DNA of 64,000 nucleotides, from contig CAWJCN010000004.1 of assembly GCA_963841415.1 (NCBI GenBank), positions 372,001 to 436,000 on the forward strand, given 5' to 3'. Below the pieces are notes generated by a model. It had not been told where the DNA came from and made no database searches. It saw only the letters and a program-made list of their open reading frames with translations. Origin of the DNA: DASUAS01 sp963841415. Its GTDB lineage: Bacteria; Actinomycetota; Acidimicrobiia; IMCC26256; DASPTH01. Position numbers and translations under genes: made by a program. Shown here piece by piece: positions 27,014 through 35,926 of the stretch; positions within the stretch are counted from its first letter, which is position 1; each line of letters begins with the position of its first letter.

Positions 27014-27795
27014 CGCTGGTGGACGGGGCAGGAGTAGGTCGTGCGGCCCGCGACGGTCCGCCGCAGGAGCGGCGCCCCGTCCTGCGGGCAGTGCAGCCCC
27101 GGACCGCGGGCCGACGTGAGGTCGCCAGTGTGCGACCCGCCGCGCTTGCCCAGGATCCGCAGGGTGTCACGGACGGCGCGGTGGAGGCGCTTCACCTCGT
27201 CGTCGCCGAGGTCGTGCGCGAGGCGGACGGGATCGATGCCGGCGCGCCACAAGATCTCGTCGCACAGGAGGTTGCCGAGGCCGGCGATGCGCGACTGGTC
27301 CATGAGCACGGCCTTCACCGGCGCGCGGCTGCGGGCCGTGATGGTGCGCAACTGCGCGAGCGTGAGGTCGAACGCGTCGGGTCCGAGGCGGTCCTCGTCG
27401 GGGTCGAGCTCCACCGCGCCCAGACGGCGCGGGTCGCGCAGGAACATCGTGCCGCCGTCGGCGAACGTCACGCCGAAGCGGTGCCACGCAGGGTCGGGCT
27501 TGTTGCTCGCGTAGAGGAGTGGATCACCCGCCGCTTCGTCGTCGACCAGCACCCGACCACTCATGCCGAGGTGCAGGCCGAGGACCGCGCCCGACGACAG
27601 GTCGACGAGGATCAACTTGCCGCGCCGCCGCGCGTGCGTGAACGACTGGCCCTTCAGCGCGGCGCGCGCGGCGCGAGGCGTGAGGCCGCGCTTGAGGAAC
27701 CACGCGTCGGGGGCGTGCACCTTCGTGATCTCACGGTCGAGCGCCCGCGCGTCGAGCAGGGCGCGCGCCGTCTCGACCTCCAGGATCTCCGGCAC
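27010..27795 (-). CDS. Formamidopyrimidine-DNA glycosylase family protein (Fpg/Nei)
   Basis: The 261-residue protein begins MPEILEVE, giving the catalytic Pro2 and Glu3, and has the lysine in RRRGKLILVDL, then GLHLGMSGR, and the H2TH region MDQSRIAGLGNLLCDEILW. It would excise oxidised bases. The C-terminal zinc finger is altered: LHCPQDG then YSCPVHQR has the Cys-x2-Asp-x16-Cys-x2-His pattern instead of four cysteines. This puts it in a side group of the family rather than classical MutM, so I give no gene symbol. It begins 11 bp after the ilvD end on the same strand. Confidence 0.88.
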   Translation of the reverse strand: MPEILEVETARALLDARALDREITKVHAPDAWFLKRGLTPRAARAALKGQSFTHARRRGKLILVDLSSGAVLGLHLGMSGRVLVDDEAAGDPLLYASNKPDPAWHRFGVTFADGGTMFLRDPRRLGAVELDPDEDRLGPDAFDLTLAQLRTITARSRAPVKAVLMDQSRIAGLGNLLCDEILWRAGIDPVRLAHDLGDDEVKRLHRAVRDTLRILGKRGGSHTGDLTSARGPGLHCPQDGAPLLRRTVAGRTTYSCPVHQR

Positions 27796-27805
27796 CGGAG
27801 CGCGG

Positions 27806-29589
27806 TCAGGTGTTCGTCACGCCCGCGCCGCGCAGGGCGGGGCTGGCGGTGGCGCGAAAGCGCTTCAGCACTCGGGTGTCGACGACCGGGGCGTCGGGGT
27901 GGATTCCGCCGTTCGCGGCGACGGCGTCCTCCCACATGCGTGCGCGCTGCCCGCGGTCCCGCGGTCGTCGAGCTCGGTGCAGTCGAGCCGGTCGGTGTTG
28001 AGGTCGACGGTGATCGTGTCGCCGTCCTGCAGCAGTGCGATCGGGCCACCAAGGAACGCCTCGGGCGAGACGTGGCCGATGACGAGTCCGACGGAACCGC
28101 CCGAGAACCGCCCGTCCGTCATCAGCGCGATGGTGATGTCTCTCGCACGGCACAGCGCCGTGATGCGTGACGTCGGGTCGAGCATCTCGGGCATGCCGGG
28201 CGCGCCGCGCGGGCCCTCGTACCGGACGATGACGACGTCACCGTCGGAGAACGACTCCGGGGAGTCCTCGAGCGCCGCGATGAGCGAGCGCTCGCCCTCG
28301 AACACGCGGGCGCGGCCGGTGAACCTCCCGTCGACGATGCCGCCCTCGACGCCTGCCACCTTCAGGATGGCTCCGCCGTCGGGGGCGAGGTTGCCGCGTA
28401 GCAGGCGGAGCCCGCCGGTCGGCTTGAACGGGGTGCGGACTGGATGCACGACGTCGCCGTCGGGCGCCGGCGGGTCGAACCGCCCGAGTTGCTCGGCAAG
28501 CGTCTCGCCGGTGCAGGTGAGCGCCGACCCGTCGAGCGCGCCGGCGGCGAGCAGCTCCTCGACGATGACGGCGACGCCTCCGATCGCTTCGACGTCGACC
28601 ATCGAGTAAGCGCCGAAGGGGCGCATGTTCACGAGCACGGGGAGCTCACGCGAGAGCTCGTTGAACTCCTGCTGGCTCAGCACGTCGTCCCAGAGGTCGA
28701 ACCCGGCGGCGCGGGCGATCTCGGGGCCGTGGAGCACGACGTTGGTGGAGCCGCCCATCGCCATCACCACGACGAAGGCGTTGCGCATCGCAGCCGGGGT
28801 GACGATGTCGCGGGGGCGGATGCCGGCGGCGGTGATCGTGGCGAGCAGCGCGGCGAGCTCGTCGGGGAACGACTTCGTGCGGCGCGCGTCGTCCGATGCC
28901 GGCGCGACCATGTGGAGCGGTTCCATACCCAGGACGCCGATGAACGTCTGCATGGTGTTGTAGGTGAACATGCCGCCGCAGCTGCCCTGGCCCGGACACG
29001 CGTGCAACGCGAGGCGCGCGCGCACCTCGGGGTCGGGATCGGCGGCGAACTGGAACGCGGTGACGAGGTCGATGGGCTTGTCGGTCACAGGATCGATCCC
29101 GGGGTGGATCGAGCCGTCGGAGAGCATCAGCGCCGGCGCGTTGTGCTCGAGCAGGGCGGCCAGGGTGCCGACGGGCGGCTTGTCGCACGCGACGACCGTG
29201 ATGACCCCCGCCATGTCGTTGGCCTTGAGGTGGGCCTCGGTGCTGTCGTTGACGAGCTCGCGGCTCGTCAACGAGTACCGCATCCGGTCGGTGCCGTTGA
29301 GCTGGCCGTCGGAGACGCCCAGGGTGAAGGCCGGGGCGATGAGACGGACGGGGAGGTCGTCGTCATGGATCCGCCGCGCGAGCGCTTCGTGCACCGCATC
29401 GACCTTCGATCGCACACCGAGGTAGCACTGGCTGTCACCGAGGGTGCCGATGACGCCCCACACGGGATCGTGCACCTTGGCGACGTCCTCACCCAGGAAG
29501 CGAGCGGTCCCGACACGTTGGACGTCGCGTCCGGGATTTCCCGAGACGAACTCGCGGGACAGGTCGCTCGCATTCGTGTTCTCTGGCAT
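27806..29589 (-). CDS. ilvD: IlvD/Edd-family dehydratase, probable dihydroxy-acid dehydratase (one apparent frameshift)
   Basis: Members use an iron-sulfur cluster to dehydrate dihydroxy acids. The cluster-ligand regions are GDSQCYLG, VACDKPPVG and GSCGGMFTYNTMQTF; MAMGGSTNVVLH and MTDGRFSGGSVGLVIGHVSPE are also typical. The frame breaks after DLNTDRLDCTELDD near 27950. The rest (RARMWEDAVAANGG to VTNT, stop at 27806) is in another frame, and one added base in a CCC run joins them (594 residues). Start ATG 29589 has a GGGAGCG site. The N-terminus differs from standard IlvD (VWGVIGTLGDSQCYL rather than a TPCN motif), so a sugar-acid dehydratase role is possible. The ilv context favours valine/isoleucine synthesis. 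Confidence 0.82.
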
Positions 29590-29653
29590 CTCGTCCGCTC
29601 CCTCGGCGCTTCGCGCCCGGGCCGCTCTACACCCCGGCGGCAAACGGCTCGCT

Positions 29654-29676
29654 GGGCCGCAGGGTACCTGCGGCCC
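29654..29676. repeat. GTACC-loop hairpin repeat, copy 3
   Basis: Perfect 9-bp arms GGGCCGCAG and CTGCGGCCC flank GGTAC. On the minus strand the flanks read GAGCGAATG and AGCGAGCC, matching copy 7 at 56553. It lies in the divergent gap between ilvD and the BNR-repeat gene. Confidence 0.85.
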
Positions 29677-29742
29677 ATTCGCTCACCACGCGGCGCAGCG
29701 TACCCTCGGTGTTGTCGCGCCCCTTCGAGAAAGGCGGTCGAG

Positions 29743-30645
29743 ATGAGCGTGCTCGTGACGACGATCGACGGCTACCACATCTTCACTTCGAGCGGGAAGC
29801 ACCTCCGTTCGCTCGAAGATCACCGGGTCGAGTGCTTCACCCCTGGTCCCGACGGGGCGTTCCTCGCGGTGATCGACCGGCACGAGGTGTGGTCGCACGG
29901 GAGTGACGGCGAGTGGAGCCCGCTCGCGAAGTCGGAGGCCACGCTCACGGCGGTCGTCGCGGCAGGGGACGCGGTGTTCGCGGGGACCGACGACGCGTGT
30001 GTGCTGCGGCTCGCGCCGGCGGGTGCGCTCGAACCTCTCGCCGGGTTCGACACGGTCGCCGGTCGCGACGAGTGGCACCGGGTGGGCAGCCCGTTGCAGG
30101 TGCGGACGATGACTGCAACGTGCGACGGCGGCGCCGTGCTCGTGAACGTGCACGTCGGTGGAATTCCTCGTTCGGTCGACGGCGGCGACACGTGGCAGCC
30201 GACCCTCGCGGTCGACGACGACGTGCACCAGGTGCTCGCGCACCCGACGCGCCCGGAGATCGTGGTCGCGGCCGCATCGGTGGGACTGTGCCGGAGTCAC
30301 GACGGCGGCGCGACGTGGACGTCGAGCACGGAGGGCATGGACCTGTCGTACGCGCGCGGCGTGGCGTTCTCGGGCGACGACGTCGTCGTGAGCGTGTCCG
30401 AGGGTCCGTGGGCATCGCGTGCGCTCGTGTACCGCGCGTCGGTCGACGGTGGTCCCGCGCACAGAGTCACCGGCGGCCTCGGCGAGTTGCACGGCAACGT
30501 CGATTCGTGCTGCGTGGCCAGCGACGGCAAGGTCGTCGCACTGGCCGACGGTGAGGGAGACGTGTGGCGTTCAGACGCGGGTTTCGAGGGCTTCGAGCGC
30601 ATCGCCGCGGGACTCGATGGCGTCACCGGCGTGACCATCGCCTGA
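29743..30645 (+). CDS. BNR/sialidase-type beta-propeller repeat protein
   Basis: The 300-residue protein has BNR or Asp-box repeats at SVDGGDTWQPT and SHDGGATWTSS, with weaker repeats before and after. The pattern of short strands fits a six- or seven-bladed propeller. There is no signal peptide, so it is probably cytosolic, and sialidase catalytic residues are not seen. Similar proteins are often labelled exo-alpha-sialidase without evidence. A GTCGAG ribosome-like site precedes ATG 29743, and a TACCCT box lies at 29699-29704. Function unknown. Confidence 0.75.
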   Translation: MSVLVTTIDGYHIFTSSGKHLRSLEDHRVECFTPGPDGAFLAVIDRHEVWSHGSDGEWSPLAKSEATLTAVVAAGDAVFAGTDDACVLRLAPAGALEPLAGFDTVAGRDEWHRVGSPLQVRTMTATCDGGAVLVNVHVGGIPRSVDGGDTWQPTLAVDDDVHQVLAHPTRPEIVVAAASVGLCRSHDGGATWTSSTEGMDLSYARGVAFSGDDVVVSVSEGPWASRALVYRASVDGGPAHRVTGGLGELHGNVDSCCVASDGKVVALADGEGDVWRSDAGFEGFERIAAGLDGVTGVTIA

Positions 30646-30710
30646 CCCCGGACCAGGTACCCAACTAACCTGAGCCCCTTCTGCCGGCTACCTCGACCGA
30701 AGGGCACCGG

Positions 30711-31868
30711 ATGACCCAGACCGCCGGAATCGGCGTCGTCGATCGACGCGCCGTCGTATCGAGGACGTTCGCGTGGAGCGGCGAGCCTCGGGGCGAGCGG
30801 TTGCGCTGGTTCGCGAGCGGCCTGCGTGAGGTCATGCTCGACCAGGGCTACACCGAGGTCGACACGCCGGGCCCCGACGTCGCCGTCGTGCTGCACTTCG
30901 TCGACCCTGATGCGGCTCGGCCCTATCGACGCAAGAACGCGCCCACGTTCGTCGTCGCGCTGGCCGAGCTCGCCGATGCGCCCGACGACATGTTGCGCAC
31001 CGGCTATCCGCTGCTCGTGCGTGGTCTGGCCAACTTGTGCGTCATGGTGAGCCCGGCAGGCGACGGTTCGATCGCGCAGTTCGTGACCCTCGAGCAGGGC
31101 ACCTACGCGATCGACACCGGTGACGACGACGACCAGTTCTTCTTCAAGAGCGTGTTCTCACGCGTCGAGCCGCTCGCGTCGTCGCGGCTCGTGATCGGCA
31201 ACGAGTTCACCGACGACCTGCCCGACGCGATCCGCGCCGGCGACGACATCACCCGTCAGATCACGCGCGTGGGCCAACAGCTCGCGTCCCTCGACCTGCT
31301 GCCCGCCGCGTTCCCGATCGAAGAGATCCTCTCCGACCGCGACCTGCGCCACGTGAAGCTGCTCTACGGCATCGGCGGACTGAGCTACGGCAACGTGAGC
31401 GCGCGCCGACTCGACCTGGAACCGGGTGAGACGCAACCGCAGTACTGGATGAGCGCGAGCGGTGTCGACAAGTCGGCGCTGCACGACATCGGGCGCGACA
31501 TCCTGCTCGTGACCGGCTACGACGAAGCGCGTGACGTCATGCAGCTGCGCGTCCCGGCCGGGGTGGAACCGCGGCGCGTGTCGGTCGACGCGATCGAGCA
31601 CTGGATGATCTACCGCGAGCATCCGGAGGTGAAGGCGATCCTGCACGTGCACGCGTGGATCGAGGGCACCGTCGCCACGGAGATCAACTACCCCTGCGGC
31701 ACGGTGGAGCTGGCGGAGTCGGTCGCCGAGCTCGTGCGCCAGGCTCCGGACCCCAGCCGCGCCGTCGTCGGCCAGCGCAACCACGGCCTCACCATCACCG
31801 GCCACAGCCTCGACGAGATCTTCGTTCGCATCGACGGCCGCATCGTCCGCAAGGTCCCCATGGACTGA
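30711..31868 (+). CDS. Class II aldolase/adducin-domain protein with a unique N-terminal domain
   Basis: The C-terminal 200 residues form a class II aldolase/adducin domain: GGLSYGNVSARRLD, MSASGVDKSAL, metal histidines in AILHVHAW, and VGQRNHGLTITGHSLDEIF. These enzymes cleave or isomerise sugar phosphates with zinc. The first 185 residues (ERLRWFASGLREVMLDQGYTEV, FVDPDAARPYRRKNAPTFVV) are not part of that fold and I do not recognise them. The total of 385 residues is well above the usual 210-260. The substrate cannot be assigned. Confidence 0.8.
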   Translation: MTQTAGIGVVDRRAVVSRTFAWSGEPRGERLRWFASGLREVMLDQGYTEVDTPGPDVAVVLHFVDPDAARPYRRKNAPTFVVALAELADAPDDMLRTGYPLLVRGLANLCVMVSPAGDGSIAQFVTLEQGTYAIDTGDDDDQFFFKSVFSRVEPLASSRLVIGNEFTDDLPDAIRAGDDITRQITRVGQQLASLDLLPAAFPIEEILSDRDLRHVKLLYGIGGLSYGNVSARRLDLEPGETQPQYWMSASGVDKSALHDIGRDILLVTGYDEARDVMQLRVPAGVEPRRVSVDAIEHWMIYREHPEVKAILHVHAWIEGTVATEINYPCGTVELAESVAELVRQAPDPSRAVVGQRNHGLTITGHSLDEIFVRIDGRIVRKVPMD

Positions 31869-31900
31869 CCGTCGGCCGGCGGTTCACCGCGGGTCCCAGG

Positions 31901-31949
31901 ATTCATTGCACCGTCGAACACCTCTGATGTGTTCGACGGCACGATGAAT
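31901..31949. repeat. 49-bp palindrome, copy 2 (best paired)
   Basis: The arms start ATTCATTGCACCGTCGAAC and pair at 18 of 21 positions around the loop CTCTGAT. It lies between the convergent ends of the aldolase gene and the DUF559-type gene; its last base is part of the DUF559 stop codon. It shares about 38 of 49 positions with copy 1. Confidence 0.85.
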
Positions 31950-32893
31950 CATGCGGCTTCGGACAGGGCGTCGCGCAACCAGCGCTCGACGCGCGCCGGT
32001 TCACGCGTGCAAGTGGTCCATGTGACCGGCAGGATCCGCCAGCGCGCCGCGGCAAACTCGGCGAGGCGCGCCCGATCAGGCGAGAACGCCGAACGTGTGC
32101 CGTGGTGCTCCCAGCCGTCGCACTCGAGTCCGACCTTCTGCTCGGGCCAGGCGAAGTCGAGCCGGTAGCGGCCGCCGGGGAGCGAGACCCAGAACTGGCG
32201 TCGCGGCACAGGGACGCCCGAGCGCTCGACGAGGAGCCAAACCTTTGCCTCGAGGGTCGACTCGAGCGCCGGCACTGCGCCTCGATCCGCGAGAAGATCC
32301 GCGAGACGGCCCACGCCGGGACGACCGGACTTCCGGAGCACTTCCGCCCGGCGAAGAAGGCGTTCCGGCGTGCACAGACGCCGCCGGAACGCCGCCTCGG
32401 CGGCCGCGAGCAGTCGTGCATCCTCCATGCGGGCCGACAGGTCGAGCAGCGTGCGCGTCGGCGTCGTGATCGGGATCGACCCGACTTTCGTTCTGTCGGC
32501 CCGGTCCAGCCGGAGGCCGCGATGAAGCACCAAACCGTCGAGAGCGCTTCGACGCGCCGACGACACCCAGAGCTCGATCCCCTTCGAACGGACACCGTCG
32601 AGCTCCCAGAGGAGCCCGGCAGTGCCGTGCGAGACGAGGGCGCCGTCGCCCGCGTAGAGCGCGGCGGCCATCGATGACTGGTGCAGCGTCAGCGCTGCTC
32701 CGACGATCCGATACACACCCCGATATGCGACCTCCCACACCCGCTTCGTGATCCGGAACTGGATCTGGCGGGCGGTGAAGCCAACCTCCATCGCTTGCCG
32801 GCGAGAGAAGACCCCGTGTTGCGCGTCAGCGATCGCCGCGATCCTGGCGTCGCCGGATTCATTGTTCGCCCGAACACACCCAGTGTCGTCCAT
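31949..32893 (-). CDS. AbiEi-type HTH plus DUF559/PD-(D/E)XK nuclease-like protein
   Basis: The 314-residue protein starts near ATG 32893. The N-terminal 60 residues (IAAIADAQHGVFSRRQAMEVGFTARQIQF) resemble the AbiEi-type winged helix found in antitoxins and related transcription factors. The C-terminal 110 residues have ALESTLEAKVWLLV, then RYRLDFAWPEQKVGLECDGWEHH. These look like the Glu, Asp-x(n)-Glu-x-Asp acidic core of DUF559/Vsr-like nucleases. Such proteins are common in actinobacteria, but their role (defence, repair or mobile element) is not settled. It is flanked by palindromic repeats on both sides. Confidence 0.75.
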   Translation of the reverse strand: MDDTGCVRANNESGDARIAAIADAQHGVFSRRQAMEVGFTARQIQFRITKRVWEVAYRGVYRIVGAALTLHQSSMAAALYAGDGALVSHGTAGLLWELDGVRSKGIELWVSSARRSALDGLVLHRGLRLDRADRTKVGSIPITTPTRTLLDLSARMEDARLLAAAEAAFRRRLCTPERLLRRAEVLRKSGRPGVGRLADLLADRGAVPALESTLEAKVWLLVERSGVPVPRRQFWVSLPGGRYRLDFAWPEQKVGLECDGWEHHGTRSAFSPDRARLAEFAAARWRILPVTWTTCTREPARVERWLRDALSEAA

Positions 32894-32906
32894 CCGCCAA
32901 TGAAAT
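32857..32906. repeat. Possible third, degenerate copy of the 49-bp palindrome
   Basis: The left half ATTCATTG followed by CCGAACAC matches copy 2, and the right half ends AATGAAAT. The middle is poorly paired. It covers the start region of the DUF559-type gene, so the gene lies between two copies. Confidence 0.4.
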
Positions 32907-32974
32907 CGGAGGGGTGTGACGCTCATCGGGCGGCGTGCGCGACGAGTGAGCGTCGGGCGCGCTCACCTCGGCGG

Positions 32975-34441
32975 CTACGAGCCGAGCTTCTGGTCGAGAA
33001 GTTGGTTGACGACCTGGGGGTTCCCGCTCCCCCGCAGAGCCTTCATGACTTCGCCGGTGAGGAAGCCGCGCTTCTTCTTCCGGACCTTGTCGTCGCCGGA
33101 CCGATAGTCGGCGACCGCGTCTGCGTTGTCGGCGAGCACCTGGTCGACGACGACTTCGATCGCGCCGGCATCGCTGACCTGCGCCAGGCCGCGCTCGGCC
33201 ACCACCTGCTTCGGACGCTTGGCCTCGCTGAGGCACTCTCCGAGCACGTCCTTGGCCTGGTTGCGCGAGATGGTGCCGGCCTCGACCAGCCCCACGAGCT
33301 CCGCGAGTCCGTCGGGCGAGAGCGCGAGCACGACCGGCGACAGCCCGGTCTCGTTGAGGTGGCCGAGCACGTCGCCGTTGGCCCACTTCACAACGTCGCG
33401 CGCGGTGCCGCCGTCGAGCGCCGCGACCGCGGCCTCCGCATAGTCGGCGAGACCCTCGGTGCCGAGCAGGACGCGCGCTTCGGCGTCGCTGATCCTCCAC
33501 TCGTCCTGCAACCGGGCGCGCCGGGCGGCCGGGAGCTCGGGCATCGACGACTGCACCGCGGCGCGCATGGCGTCGGTGGGCGCGACCGGCACGAGGTCCG
33601 GTTCCGGGAAGTAGCGGTAGTCCGACGACCCTTCCTTGGTGCGCATCGAGTGCGTGCGCCCGTCGGCTTCGTCCCAGTGGCGGGTCTCCTGGACGATGCG
33701 CTCACCGGCGTCGAGTGCAGTGGTCTGCCGCTCGATCTCGTACTCGATGGCCCGGCCGAGCGACCGCAGCGAGTTCATGTTCTTGACCTCGACCTTGGTG
33801 CCGAGCTCCGAGGCCCCGACCGGACGCACCGACACGTTGGCGTCGACGCGCATCGAGCCCTCTTCCATCTTGACGTCGGACACGCCGATGGCCTGGAGGA
33901 CCGCGCGCAGCTCACTGACGTACTCGCGCGCCTGCTCGGCACTCTGGATGTCGGGGCGGCTCACGATCTCCATGAGCGGTACGCCGGCGCGGTTGTAGTC
34001 GACCAACGAGTGGTCGGCCTCGTGGATGCGACCTCCGCCACCGACGTGCTGCGTCTTGCCGGTGTCTTCCTCGAGGTGCGCGCGCTCGATCCCGACGCGC
34101 CCGCCGCCGACGTCGAGAGAGCCATCCACCGTGATCGGTTCGTCGTACTGCGAGACCTGGTAGTCCTTGGGCATGTCGGGATAGAAGTAGTTCTTGCGCG
34201 AGAAGGTCGACTGCTCGGGGACGCGCAGGTCGACAGCCTCCGCGAAGCGCAGCGCGTACTCCACTGCGCGCTCGTTGAGCACCGGCAAGGAACCGGGCAG
34301 GCCGAGGCACACCGGGCACACGTGCGTGTTGGGCTCGGCACCGAACTCGTTGGGACAGCCGCAGAACAACTTCGTCGCCGTCGCCAACTCGCAGTGCACC
34401 TCGAGCCCGATGACCGGTTCGTAACTCTCGCTCACGCTCAC
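32975..34441 (-). CDS. gatB: Aspartyl/glutamyl-tRNA amidotransferase subunit B GatB
   Basis: GatB binds mischarged Glu-tRNAGln or Asp-tRNAAsn and activates it for amidation by GatA. Hallmarks are PVIGLEVHCELATATKLFCG, CPVCLGLPGSLPVLN with zinc cysteines, RKNYFYPDMPKDYQVSQYD (in two parts), and VDYNRAGVPLMEIVS. The C-terminal Yqey-like tail ends FLTGEVMKALRGSGNPQ. The GTG at 34441 overlaps the gatA stop in a GTGA, so I use that start; the length is 488 residues. The product lies in the cytosol within the GatCAB complex. Confidence 0.97.
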   Translation of the reverse strand: MSVSESYEPVIGLEVHCELATATKLFCGCPNEFGAEPNTHVCPVCLGLPGSLPVLNERAVEYALRFAEAVDLRVPEQSTFSRKNYFYPDMPKDYQVSQYDEPITVDGSLDVGGGRVGIERAHLEEDTGKTQHVGGGGRIHEADHSLVDYNRAGVPLMEIVSRPDIQSAEQAREYVSELRAVLQAIGVSDVKMEEGSMRVDANVSVRPVGASELGTKVEVKNMNSLRSLGRAIEYEIERQTTALDAGERIVQETRHWDEADGRTHSMRTKEGSSDYRYFPEPDLVPVAPTDAMRAAVQSSMPELPAARRARLQDEWRISDAEARVLLGTEGLADYAEAAVAALDGGTARDVVKWANGDVLGHLNETGLSPVVLALSPDGLAELVGLVEAGTISRNQAKDVLGECLSEAKRPKQVVAERGLAQVSDAGAIEVVVDQVLADNADAVADYRSGDDKVRKKKRGFLTGEVMKALRGSGNPQVVNQLLDQKLGS

Positions 34442-35853
34442 GACGACTCCAGCACGCGCGCCACTCGGAACATCACCGGCTCGCCCAGTGCCGGCGCCAA
34501 CACCTGGACGCCGACCGGAAGACCCGCCTCGCCGGTGCCGTACGGCACGCTGATGGCGGCGTGGCCGGCCAGGTTGGTGGGGATCGTGCACACGTCGGAG
34601 AGGTACATCGCGAGCGGGTCGGCGGATCGGGCGCCGAGCTCGAACGCGACCGTGGGCGACGTCGGCGACAGCAGCGCGTCGAAGTTCTCGTAGGCGCGCG
34701 CGAAGTCGCGGATGATCAATGTGCGCACGCGCTGCGCTTGGCCGTAGAACGCGTCGTAGTACCCCGCCGAGAGTGCATAGGTGCCGAGCATGATGCGACG
34801 CTTCACCTCGGCACCGAATCCTGCATCGCGCGTCCGGGCGTTCATGGTGGCGACATCGTCGCCGTCGACACGGAGCCCGTAGCGCACGCCGTCGTAGCGG
34901 GCGAGGTTCGACGACGCCTCAGCCGGTGCGATCACGTAGTAGGCCGAGAGCCCGTAGCGCGCACTCGGCACGCTCACCCGGTCGACGGTGGCGCCGGCCT
35001 TCTCGAGCGCACGCGCGGCGCGGTCGACGGCGTCGAGCACGTCGGGCTGGAAACCGTCACCCTCGACCAGCTCGTCGACGATTGCGATGCGCAGCCCCTC
35101 GACGCCCCGGTCGACGACCGGGAGCAACGGCTCGTAGCGCGCGTCGATCGACGTGGAGTCCATCGGATCGTGACCGGCGATCACGTCGAGCAGCACCGCG
35201 GCGTCGCTGACCGTCGTCGCGAACGGACCGATCTGGTCGAGTGAGCTCGCGAACGCCACCAACCCATAGCGCGACACGAGCCCGTAGGTCGGCTTCACGC
35301 CGACGACGCCGCAGAGCGCGGCGGGCTGGCGGATCGACCCGCCGGTGTCGGAGCCGAGTGCGAGCGGCGCGTACTGGGCCGCCACCGCGGCGGCCGAGCC
35401 ACCGCTCGACCCGCCCGGGACGCGCGACGGGTCACGCGGGTTGCGGGTGGGACCGAACGCCGAGTTCTCCGTGGACGAGCCCATGGCGAACTCGTCGAGG
35501 TTGGTCTTCGCCACGGGGACCGCGCCGGCCGCGAGCACACGCTCCACCACGGTCGCGGTGTACGGCGGACGCCACCCCTCGAGGATCTTCGACGAGCACG
35601 TGGTGGACACCCCTCGCGTGCAGAGGTTGTCCTTCAGCGCGATCGGCACACCGGCGAGAGGACCGGGGTCGTCGCCGCCCGCGACGGTGTCATCGATCCC
35701 GTCGGCGACCTCGCGCGCCGAGTCCGCCATGACGAGGTTGCAGGCGTTGAGCTCGCCGTCGCGCGCGGCGATGGTCGCGAGGTGCTCGTCGACAATTTCG
35801 CGCGCGGAGCGCGACCCGCCGCGCACCGCCGCCGCGAGCTCGATGGCGGTCAT
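34438..35853 (-). CDS. gatA: Aspartyl/glutamyl-tRNA amidotransferase subunit A GatA
   Basis: GatA is the amidase subunit that releases ammonia from glutamine. The triad is visible as the lysine in PIALKDNLCTRGV, the first serine in VPGGSSGGSAAAVA and the second in SDTGGSIRQPAALCG. The 471-residue length is normal. It lies between gatC and gatB on the same strand and overlaps gatB by 4 bp. It is told apart from the amidase at 7540 by this context and by the GatA-typical YGLVSRYGLVAFASSLDQIG. Confidence 0.97.
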   Translation of the reverse strand: MTAIELAAAVRGGSRSAREIVDEHLATIAARDGELNACNLVMADSAREVADGIDDTVAGGDDPGPLAGVPIALKDNLCTRGVSTTCSSKILEGWRPPYTATVVERVLAAGAVPVAKTNLDEFAMGSSTENSAFGPTRNPRDPSRVPGGSSGGSAAAVAAQYAPLALGSDTGGSIRQPAALCGVVGVKPTYGLVSRYGLVAFASSLDQIGPFATTVSDAAVLLDVIAGHDPMDSTSIDARYEPLLPVVDRGVEGLRIAIVDELVEGDGFQPDVLDAVDRAARALEKAGATVDRVSVPSARYGLSAYYVIAPAEASSNLARYDGVRYGLRVDGDDVATMNARTRDAGFGAEVKRRIMLGTYALSAGYYDAFYGQAQRVRTLIIRDFARAYENFDALLSPTSPTVAFELGARSADPLAMYLSDVCTIPTNLAGHAAISVPYGTGEAGLPVGVQVLAPALGEPVMFRVARVLESS

Positions 35854-35926
35854 CCTCTTCCGCTCTCGATGCTTCGCAACTGCTCCACCTTCGGCGAGCT
35901 CAGGCCACGCTTCGCTGCGCTCGCGC

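Noticed and set aside
28444..29742. Open frame continuing upstream of the BNR-repeat gene, opposite ilvD
   Set aside because: The real gene starts at ATG 29743; the upstream part is antisense to ilvD and has no family features.
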